In this document: positions 1 through 5,743 of the stretch, piece by piece
How positions within the stretch are numbered: position 1 is the stretch's first letter
Layout: each line of letters begins with the position of its first letter
Origin: Candidatus Zhuqueibacterota bacterium 4484_188
Lineage (GTDB): Bacteria; Calditrichota; Calditrichia; RBG-13-44-9
Reading direction: 5' to 3'
DNA: 6,096 nucleotides
Assembly (NCBI GenBank): GCA_002049825.1
Contig: MVCZ01000038.1
Location: 1 to 6,096, forward strand
Position numbers and translations under genes: made by a program
The notes under the pieces: generated by a model
What the model was told of the DNA's origin: nothing
Seen by the model: only the letters and a program-made list of their open reading frames with translations
Databases searched by the model: none

Positions 1-56
1 AAAAGTTGGACAACCAGAGAGAAAAAAACAACATATATGAGGTACTGCAATTTCAT
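1..56 (-). CDS. 5' end of a gene encoding an exported or membrane protein (partial)
   Basis: Reading leftward from an ATG at 56-54, the minus strand encodes MKLQYLIYVVFFSLVVQL before the window ends, with no stop. The short basic N-terminus (one Lys) followed by an unbroken hydrophobic stretch (YLIYVVFFSLVVQL) looks like the start of a signal peptide or first membrane helix. The start is supported by a perfect GGAGG 9 nt upstream, the best ribosome binding site in the window. It lies 103 bp downstream of the stop of the TPR gene at 160-1314, on the same strand, so it could be co-transcribed with it. The mature protein is outside the window, so no function can be given. Export is an inference from 18 residues only. 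Confidence 0.6.
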   Translation of the reverse strand, partial: MKLQYLIYVVFFSLVVQL

Positions 57-65
57 GGGACTTTT

Positions 66-70
66 CCTCC
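66..70 (-). promoter_or_regulatory. Shine-Dalgarno GGAGG of the left-edge gene
   Basis: On the minus strand GGAGG is followed by nine bases (AAAAGTCCC) and then ATG. The match and spacing are ideal, and this site is what makes the short open frame at 56-1 credible as a true gene start. The other genes here have weaker sites. Confidence 0.65.
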
Positions 71-121
71 GTTCTATCATAAGCAAATTATCTGAGAAAG
101 AGAGTGATTCGTGTGATTAGA

Positions 122-132
122 GTCACAGTGAC
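122..132. repeat. 11-bp palindrome GTCACAGTGAC in an intergenic gap
   Basis: GTCAC-A-GTGAC is a perfect inverted repeat with a single central base. It lies between the stop of the TPR gene (160) and the start of the left-edge gene (56). Two direct copies of GTGATT sit just beside it (104-109 and 113-118). The arms are too close to form a hairpin with a normal loop and no T-run follows, so it is not a terminator. A small operator-like site is possible but unproven, and chance is a fair alternative at this length. Confidence 0.25.
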
Positions 133-159
133 AAAGTTATTTTCCGGTTTTTATTCACA

Positions 160-1314
160 TCAATCTCGCAAGATGGCTTTGATTAACGACAGGAATTCCC
201 TTCCGTCGTTCTCAACTAATCTCAGGTTTTTACGAGCTTTTGTAAAGCGGGGATTTATTTTGGTCGCTTCCTTAAAATTATCCAATCCTTTCAGAAAGTA
301 ATCTCGGCAAAGCATGAGATGGATCAGCGCCAGGTAATTCCACATGTCGGGATAATCGGTATTTTCGTTTAAGGAACGGGAAATTTTTTCATCAAAATAT
401 CTTAGCGTCTCGTAATCCAGCCGGCCAGGTAAATAACGCAGCCACATGTAAAATTCATACCCGACCACTGCAGGAGACATGGAGTAATTGAATTGTTGGT
501 TCCGGTAATCGTGCATTAACGATTGCACTCTCCCAAATTTTCTCGCTGCAAGCGCCTGTTTAACTTGTTCTACAAGTAATGCATCTCGTTTAGTACCAAT
601 TTTCCTGATCTTTTGCAGAACGATCACAAAAAATTCCAGGTTTTTACGAATTTCGTCCCTTTTATTTTGCATTCGTAAAAAACCAATTCGTTGCAGAATT
701 GCGGCTGCCAAATTGTAAAACGCTTCCTTGTAGGATGGATTGAGTTTTATGGCATGACGGAAATGGTTAAGTGCCTGAGTATAATTTTTCTGTTCCAGTA
801 AAATCAAACCATACAGATTATATAAATCGGGATAAGGCACACGCTCGCGGATTAACGGTTCCAGAGTTTGTGCCGCCTGATGGTAGCGTTTTTGTAAATA
901 GTAACATTTGCTCAGAATCACGTAGCTGCTGTTAGAGTCGGCATTGAGATCGATGGCTTTCAGCAAATTCTCTTCGGCTTTGTCGAACAGATGAAGCGAC
1001 AGAAAAATGGCACCTAATCGCTGATGAGAAAGGAAGTGCTTTTGTTCAACAATCATATCGGAAAGTTCAAAAAGGGTTTCCAGACTGGAAATGGCGTTTT
1101 GGTGAAACTGGTCAACTATCCGGCGCAAACGAAGCTCTGCACCACTTTCCTCAGTAGAATCTCGCCGCTCATATTTATGGTGTTCGGCATAAAGCAGACG
1201 TCCCTGGTCAAAGACCTCAGTCCGAATGAAACCCTCCTCAAGGTTCGTAGCTGTTTGAATATGAAAATTTCGATCCTTGATTGTAATATTTTGATTCAGA
1301 CCAATATCTGCCAT
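160..1314 (-). CDS. TPR-repeat protein with a distinct N-terminal beta-rich domain
   Basis: This is a 384-residue protein with no signal peptide or membrane segment, so it is probably cytoplasmic. Residues ~10-50 (FHIQTATNLEEGFIRTEVFDQGRLLYAEHHKY) resemble an N-terminal module I recall from TPR proteins of Deltaproteobacteria and related groups: an FHxQTE-like strand, then G-[RI]-[IL] and a closing Y. A linker of charged helices (~55-92) follows. TPR-like helix pairs then run about 95-128, 129-160, 163-196 and 197-210, the best one containing YNLYGLILLEQKNYTQALNHF and ending AIKLNP. A middle region (~211-320) shows no clear repeat. A last TPR lies at ~322-356 (MWNYLALIHLM, then KEATKINP). TPRs bind protein partners, but the partner and role are unknown. 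ATG at 1314 is the first start in frame. It has no recognisable Shine-Dalgarno but lies ~30 nt below a TATAAT element. By eye the gene is more AT-rich than the genes to its right. Confidence 0.88.
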   Translation of the reverse strand: MADIGLNQNITIKDRNFHIQTATNLEEGFIRTEVFDQGRLLYAEHHKYERRDSTEESGAELRLRRIVDQFHQNAISSLETLFELSDMIVEQKHFLSHQRLGAIFLSLHLFDKAEENLLKAIDLNADSNSSYVILSKCYYLQKRYHQAAQTLEPLIRERVPYPDLYNLYGLILLEQKNYTQALNHFRHAIKLNPSYKEAFYNLAAAILQRIGFLRMQNKRDEIRKNLEFFVIVLQKIRKIGTKRDALLVEQVKQALAARKFGRVQSLMHDYRNQQFNYSMSPAVVGYEFYMWLRYLPGRLDYETLRYFDEKISRSLNENTDYPDMWNYLALIHLMLCRDYFLKGLDNFKEATKINPRFTKARKNLRLVENDGREFLSLIKAILRD

Positions 1315-1605
1315 GAGAATTCAGCTTTTTGAAAATATAACCAATTATAAAAATCAATACAACAGAATTTGATTTCGTAATTTTGCGAGATAATGGTTCA
1401 ATTCGGACTTTAATCCAGCTTGGTATTATTCGGCATTTTAAGGAAAAACTTTATGGAGAATTCTTCAAGACAAGGAAAAGAAAGAATACCCGGCAGCCTT
1501 TCCGAAAACCGGATTGACGGGGGTGAAGGAGTAGTGGATGATGAGAGTATGTTTAATTTGAATATTAAGGCAGCCGCTTCATCGCCCCGTTATATCCCAC
1601 AACCT
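1315..1605. other. Gene-free spacer between the two TPR genes
   Basis: These 291 bp separate the stop of the upstream TPR gene (1606) from the start of the next (1314). The right part (~1480-1605) is of mixed composition and the left part (1315-1400) is strongly AT-rich and holds the TATAAT element. I found no RNA gene and no convincing terminator. The only candidate is a weak CCGG...CCGG pairing near 1490-1512, followed on the minus strand by T-rich sequence (TATTCTTTCTTTTCC). A plus-strand open frame starting at 1420 lacks any family signal and runs into the real minus-strand gene, so I do not call it. Confidence 0.5.
1344..1349 (-). promoter_or_regulatory. Candidate -10 element (TATAAT) for the TPR gene at 160-1314
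   Basis: A perfect TATAAT on the minus strand lies in a very AT-rich stretch 29 bp upstream of the ATG at 1314. A transcript starting ~7 bp below it would have a short, A/T-rich leader of about 20 nt without a Shine-Dalgarno. Extended to TATAATTG, it also differs by one base from TAnnTTTG, the -7 element known for Bacteroidetes. I see no convincing -35 hexamer at 16-18 bp, so this rests on the -10 alone. Confidence 0.4.
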
Positions 1606-2688
1606 TTATCGCTGTTGGCGCAGGGCTTTTTCCGCCTGCCCGCGAACTTTCATCGCCCGTTTTAGTTTCCCTTTCGCCCGCTTTCGGATCTCTTTTGCCA
1701 ACCGCAGGCGCAGGGCTTGATCGGAATAACGGTGTGCCTGCTGCCATTGCTGCCTTTCCAGGTCTATCTCGGCTAAACGTACCAGGCATTCCAGTTCATT
1801 AAGGTGGTTATTATCGGGGATCGTTCGAACGCCTTGTAAAAGGTTCTGGTACAACTGGTAGCAAACCTCAAGGTCGTGATTGCGGTAGGCGGCTTCGACC
1901 AGCGTCCATTTAAAGAAGCGGCTTACCGGGTAAGCTTCGCTATTTTCCCGGGCAATCTGCATGGCTTCCCGGTAGTTCCCGGCATCCATTAACACCCAGC
2001 TTAACTGATCCCGGGCAATCCAATAGGTAAAGATGCCTTTTGCAATGGACTGGCGAATCATTTCAATACCGGTTTTTCGCTCATCGCTGATGAATGGTAA
2101 CCAGAGTAAAAAATCGGCTTTGGCGCTCTTCCAATATTTAAAACTGCCTAAACCCAGGTAGGCATCATAAAGGGAAGAATCCAACGCCACAGCTTTCTCC
2201 AGACGTCCCACACCTCTTTTAGCATCCTTGTAAGCGGCAAACCATTTGCCTTTTTTGGAATCCATAAAACTGCGGTATAAATACGCGCTTCCTTCATAAA
2301 ACACTGTCCAGCCGGTAGCATCGCCCCTCCTCTGAAGTTCCTCGGCATAGTGAATTGCCAAATCTGATAAGCGATAGAATTCAGCCTGCTCCGAATAATC
2401 TTCCGCATCCAACATTTTAGCCTGCAGGGTGGCGGCGGTGTAAAAATAACCGATCGGTTGCCGGGGATATTTTTCAATCAATTTCCGATACAGGTCAACC
2501 GCCTCATCAAAACGGTTGTTTATGGTTAACTCGATTCCCCGGTTTATTTTCCCCCGTAGCGGCTCCTGCACCGGATTCAGGGCGCAGGATGCTTTTTTGC
2601 TCGAAAGAAAAATCGCAATAAAGATGATGAACAGACCGGTTGTTGGGAAATTTCTGACCCCGGAAAAAATTTTTATCTTTGTCTTCAT
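1606..2688 (-). CDS. Exported TPR-like helical-repeat protein
   Basis: This is a 360-residue protein. The N-terminus has basic residues (MKTKIKIF) and then a hydrophobic core at ~17-29 (TGLFIIFIAIFLS), ending KKASC at residues 31-35. This is a signal peptide. Cys35 could be a lipoprotein cysteine, but the -3 position is Lys rather than Leu, so the lipobox is poor and ordinary cleavage after KAS or ASC is equally likely. The mature part is made of helical pairs of TPR type: ~46-75 (GIELTINNRFDEAVDLYRKL), ~78-118, ~128-170 (ending LEKAVALDSSLYDAYLGLG) and ~225-285 (DAGNYREAMQIA). The tail from ~329 is markedly basic and probably coiled. The protein should act in the periplasm or at the membrane, and its function is unknown. 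The ATG at 2688 has GGA six bases upstream. The gene follows the M16 pair by 72 bp and may share its transcript. Aromatic segments such as YWKSAKADFLLWLPFI are conserved-looking and not canonical TPR. Confidence 0.87.
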   Translation of the reverse strand: MKTKIKIFSGVRNFPTTGLFIIFIAIFLSSKKASCALNPVQEPLRGKINRGIELTINNRFDEAVDLYRKLIEKYPRQPIGYFYTAATLQAKMLDAEDYSEQAEFYRLSDLAIHYAEELQRRGDATGWTVFYEGSAYLYRSFMDSKKGKWFAAYKDAKRGVGRLEKAVALDSSLYDAYLGLGSFKYWKSAKADFLLWLPFISDERKTGIEMIRQSIAKGIFTYWIARDQLSWVLMDAGNYREAMQIARENSEAYPVSRFFKWTLVEAAYRNHDLEVCYQLYQNLLQGVRTIPDNNHLNELECLVRLAEIDLERQQWQQAHRYSDQALRLRLAKEIRKRAKGKLKRAMKVRGQAEKALRQQR

Positions 2689-2738
2689 CTGTCTTCCGTT
2701 ATCGATTCCATAGTTGTTTCGGCAATAAAGTCACAGAT

Positions 2739-2757
2739 TGCCGGAAGATTACCGGCA
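2739..2757 (-). other. Small hairpin between the M16 pair and the exported TPR gene
   Basis: TGCCGG and CCGGCA form a perfect 6-bp stem around a 7-base loop (TAATCTT on the minus strand). It lies in the 72-bp gap, four bases after the M16 stop codon region (2761). No run of T follows it in the minus direction (ATCTGTGACTTT), so it does not look like a standard intrinsic terminator. It could slow 3' decay or weaken read-through into the TPR gene. A chance inverted repeat is possible. Confidence 0.35.
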
Positions 2758-2760
2758 CAG

Positions 2761-4152
2761 CTATCGCACCGGTCGGTTCTGAACATCATACACTTCAACT
2801 TGACCAAATTTTTCCAACTGACCGGCAAGGCGCTTCGCGTCACCGACCACTACTACCGCCATTTGCTGCTCCCGGATATATTTCTCGGCAACCTGCCGGA
2901 CTTCGGCACTGCTGACTTCATCAACCAGATGAGCGTACTTTTGCCAGTAATCTTTTGGCAATCCGTACAGTTTTTGCTGCAATAGCAGCGAAGCAATCGA
3001 AGCCGGGGTTTCATTCTTTAACGGGAAACTGCCAACCAGGTATCGTTTGGCATTTTTTAATTCAGCCGACGAAACCGGTTCCGTTTTTATTTCCTGAAAT
3101 TTTTCAAAAAATGCTTTCAGTGCGTCGATGGTGACTTCGGGTCGAACCTCGGCATTTGCCAGCCAGGCACCGGTCTCTTTCAAAGCATTCAATGAACTAT
3201 AGGCGCCGTAGGTGTAGCCTTTTTCCTCGCGCAAATAGAGGAATAAACGACCGCTTCCACCGCCACCCAGGATTTTATTCATCACCAACATGCGGTGGTA
3301 ATCGGGATGGTTCCGGGCAAAAAGCCGGTTCCCCAGCAGCAGGTTTACCTGCTCGGAACCGGGGCGGTCGACAACGTTCACCACCGGTTGATCCGCCACA
3401 CCGGGCAGTTTAAATTCGGGGCGGTCTACCGGTCCCCCCTTCCACTCTCCGAAATATTTTTCGGTTTTCCGCACTGCTTCTTCTAATTTTATATCGCCGG
3501 CGAAAACAAGAAAGGAATTGTGCGGGACAAAATATCGCCGGTGAAAATCCTGCAAGTCCAAGCGGCTGATGTTGTGTAAAGACTGCTCCGTTTTGTAACA
3601 TCCGTAGGGATGCGGTTGAAACAGCAGTTCGATCATTCGCCGGCGGGCTAAAAATTGCGGCGAGCTGTTTTCGTTCGCCAGATTGGCAATTAGCTTGCTC
3701 CGCTCCTTTTCAACTTCCTGGTCCGGGAAAACCGGTGAAAGACTAATTTCGCTCAACAGTTCCAGTCCAAGGTCAAGGTAATCGGTAAAAAACTCGCCGA
3801 AAACAAAAAAACCGTCTTCATTGACATCTGAGTCCAGTTCCCCGCCCACCGATTCAATGGTATCCGAAATTGTCTGGTAATCTCTTCGGGAAGTCCCTTT
3901 TTTCAGGCTCGCGGACAACAACTCCGATAACCCTTTTTTCTCTGCCGGATCGTATTTACTTCCCAGATTTATCCCCAGGCGGAAACTCACCTTGGGAAGC
4001 GTGTGTCGTTCGATTACCAGTATGTGAAGACCGTTTGGTAAGGTGTGTTCCCGCACCTCCGGAATCCGAAAATGGGGAAGACGCTCCTTAATCGGCGGTT
4101 TTTTTAAGGCAGAGAAACCGAACATATTTGCATTTTGGAAATCATGATTCAT
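2761..4152 (-). CDS. M16 peptidase-like protein, non-catalytic (substrate-binding) subunit
   Basis: The protein has 463 residues from the chosen start and two M16 halves. The N-terminal half (~30-170) opens with the family hallmark HTLPNGLHILVIERH, and the C-terminal half (~185-370) follows FHRRYFVPHNSFLVFAGD. Where active members have HxxEH, it reads ELLSA: Glu77, Ser80 and Ala81 replace His, Glu and His, so it cannot bind zinc in the usual way. It keeps the C-terminal pair that contacts substrate, Arg308 and Tyr315, in the motif LREEKGYTYGAYS after GGGGSGRLF. In two-subunit M16 proteases such as Sphingomonas SPH2681/SPH2682, this is the pattern of the inactive partner. No signal peptide is seen. 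I chose the ATG at 4152 because GGAG lies 9 nt upstream and it follows the catalytic gene's stop by 4 bp. An ATG at 4182 (10 residues longer, overlapping by 26 bp) has no ribosome binding site. The tight spacing suggests translational coupling. Confidence 0.93.
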   Translation of the reverse strand: MNHDFQNANMFGFSALKKPPIKERLPHFRIPEVREHTLPNGLHILVIERHTLPKVSFRLGINLGSKYDPAEKKGLSELLSASLKKGTSRRDYQTISDTIESVGGELDSDVNEDGFFVFGEFFTDYLDLGLELLSEISLSPVFPDQEVEKERSKLIANLANENSSPQFLARRRMIELLFQPHPYGCYKTEQSLHNISRLDLQDFHRRYFVPHNSFLVFAGDIKLEEAVRKTEKYFGEWKGGPVDRPEFKLPGVADQPVVNVVDRPGSEQVNLLLGNRLFARNHPDYHRMLVMNKILGGGGSGRLFLYLREEKGYTYGAYSSLNALKETGAWLANAEVRPEVTIDALKAFFEKFQEIKTEPVSSAELKNAKRYLVGSFPLKNETPASIASLLLQQKLYGLPKDYWQKYAHLVDEVSSAEVRQVAEKYIREQQMAVVVVGDAKRLAGQLEKFGQVEVYDVQNRPVR

Positions 4153-4156
4153 CCGA

Positions 4157-5476
4157 TTACGCTCCGCTCCTGAAATGTTCATTTCGGGGAAATATTTCGA
4201 TTACCGTGCGATTATCCGGCGTAAAGTACCTTGTAGCGACTTCACGCAGTTCCTCAGCAGTTACCGCTAAGTACCGGTCTAATTCTTGATACAACAAGCC
4301 GGGTTTATCAAAAACAGTTGCATACATACAAAACTGGTCCGCCCGGGCGCGCACGGATTCTTGTTTGAGATAAAAATCCGCCTTGATTTTATTTTTCGCC
4401 TTTTCCAACTCCTTATCGGTTATTCTGTTTTCAGTCAGGTCAGCCAATTCCGCCCGGACAGTCTGCTCAACTGCAGCAATGTTTCCCTGCGGGCTGATTT
4501 GCACAAATCCAAAGAACAAAGAGGGTCCGAATTTCCCATCGCTGCCACCCAAAAGGTGCAATACCAACTGTTGTTCTTCAACCAGCTTACGATACAACCG
4601 GGAACTTTCGCCATCGAATAAAATTTTTTCCAGCAACTCAATTGCATAGTAATCGGTGTGCCGGCGATCGGGAATATGATAGGCAAACAAATAAGCCGTA
4701 AACGGCGCGAAGGGGTCGCGGTATTGCGTGCGTTTTTCCGATTGCTGGGGCGGCTCACTCAAATCAACGACCGGCACCGGTGGTCCAGGTGGAATCTCCT
4801 CAAAATATTTCTTTACCAAATCAATCGTTTGCGGAATTTCCACATCACCCACAATGCTCATCACCGCATTGTTCGGGCGGTAGTAGAGGTCGTGGAACCG
4901 GCGGACATCTTCCAGGCTGGCATTGTCCAGGTCTTCCATGGAACCAATTACCGAATGACGGTAGGCGAAATTGGTGTAGGCAACCTCGTCTTTCATTTCG
5001 TAGAGCACCCGCATGTACGGCTGATTATCTACGCGCATCCGGCGTTCTTCCTTTACCGTGTCCCGCTGATTCTCAAAATTTTCCATGGTCAGATTCAGAG
5101 AGCGCATTCGATCCGCTTCCAGCCACAACACTAACTCCAACTGGTTCGCAGGGACGACCTCCCAGTAATTAGTGCGGTCCTGGGTGGTGGAACCGTTTAC
5201 AATCCCGCCAACATCGTTGATTATTTTCATGTGCTCGCTTTTGGCAACATTTTCCGAACCCTCGAACATCATGTGCTCAAACAAATGGGCAAAGCCGCTC
5301 TTGCCAGGCTTTTCGTCCCGCGAGCCCACTTTATACCAGATGTCCACTGCCACGATTGGCGTGGTATGATCTTCGGCAACAATCACCCGCAATCCATTGT
5401 TTAGCTGCATATCTATCATCTCGTTCTTTTCCGATTCCCTTTGGGTGTTAACTGGCGCGATAATTGCTGTTTTCAT
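4157..5476 (-). CDS. M16 family zinc metallopeptidase, catalytic subunit
   Basis: The protein has 439 residues from the chosen start. The zinc site is complete: His64-x-x-Glu67-His68 in GFAHLFEHMMFEGS, with the third ligand Glu144 in VKEERRMRVDNQPY, 76 residues after His68 as expected. His64, His68 and Glu144 bind zinc and Glu67 activates water for peptide hydrolysis. The N-terminal half (~20-170) is followed by the C-terminal M16 half, entered through FHDLYYRPNNAVMSIVGD (~195-212). The Arg/Tyr pair expected there is missing: the aligned LVEEQQLVL has Val299 and Leu306. The protein therefore likely needs the partner encoded 4 bp downstream. No signal peptide is visible, so cytoplasmic peptide or protein turnover is the simplest inference. 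The ATG at 5476 has AGGGG close upstream. ATG at 5419 (MIDMQLNNG) is a credible alternative. The longest frame, from 5581, adds 35 residues unlike the family and begins right against a TATAAT element, so I reject it. Confidence 0.94.
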   Translation of the reverse strand: MKTAIIAPVNTQRESEKNEMIDMQLNNGLRVIVAEDHTTPIVAVDIWYKVGSRDEKPGKSGFAHLFEHMMFEGSENVAKSEHMKIINDVGGIVNGSTTQDRTNYWEVVPANQLELVLWLEADRMRSLNLTMENFENQRDTVKEERRMRVDNQPYMRVLYEMKDEVAYTNFAYRHSVIGSMEDLDNASLEDVRRFHDLYYRPNNAVMSIVGDVEIPQTIDLVKKYFEEIPPGPPVPVVDLSEPPQQSEKRTQYRDPFAPFTAYLFAYHIPDRRHTDYYAIELLEKILFDGESSRLYRKLVEEQQLVLHLLGGSDGKFGPSLFFGFVQISPQGNIAAVEQTVRAELADLTENRITDKELEKAKNKIKADFYLKQESVRARADQFCMYATVFDKPGLLYQELDRYLAVTAEELREVATRYFTPDNRTVIEIFPRNEHFRSGA

Positions 5477-5583
5477 TTCCCCTGTTCTGGTTTTAAAACA
5501 AACAGAAAAATTTTTCCGAATTGCGAACCTGTTTTGCACGCTTTGTATTTTAGGGCAATTCCATGCACCCCACAGAAACATTA

Positions 5584-5589
5584 ATTATA
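5584..5589 (-). promoter_or_regulatory. Candidate -10 element (TATAAT) for the M16 operon
   Basis: A perfect TATAAT on the minus strand is preceded by an eight-T run and TG-like context (TTTTTTTTGTATAAT). At 17 bp further up lies TTTTAA, which matches the -35 consensus TTGACA at only three positions. Initiation near 5577 would give a leader of ~100 nt to the ATG at 5476 and would make the in-frame ATG at 5581 untranslatable from this transcript. The element sits in the spacer after the broken gene that ends at 5744, so it could drive both M16 genes and perhaps the exported TPR gene. Confidence 0.45.
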
Positions 5590-5743
5590 CAAAAAAAATT
5601 AAGGAGTTAAAATTGATTTGGTAAAAATTTGGGGAGGTCTGGCGAAATCCCGATCTGCCCGGACGGAAAATCAGCTCCATTTTCAAAATACAAACTCGTG
5701 GGATCTACCTCCCGGGTTATCATACCTGAGACTGAATGCCGCC

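Noticed and set aside
76..81. TATGAT as a -10 element for the left-edge gene
   Set aside because: Transcription would begin at about the Shine-Dalgarno itself, leaving no usable leader, and there is no -35 match.
1490..1512. Terminator after the exported TPR gene
   Set aside because: The stem is only CCGG with CCGG, and although T-rich bases follow there is no true U-tract. It lies about 100 bp after the stop.
1420..1665. 81-codon plus-strand open frame partly in the spacer
   Set aside because: It has low-complexity, family-free sequence, no good ribosome binding site, and its 3' part lies over the end of the exported TPR gene.
1565..1789. Minus-strand 74-codon frame overlapping the end of the exported TPR gene
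   Set aside because: It is a frame-shifted shadow rich in Arg, Gly and Pro. The TPR gene's own frame is continuous across the region.
4658..5134. 158-codon plus-strand open frame inside the catalytic M16 gene
   Set aside because: It is antisense to a strongly conserved M16 domain and its translation has no recognisable domain.
5644..5743. Terminator after the broken gene
   Set aside because: The only pairing I found is GGGA/TCCC around 6 bases with no T-run, which is too weak to call.
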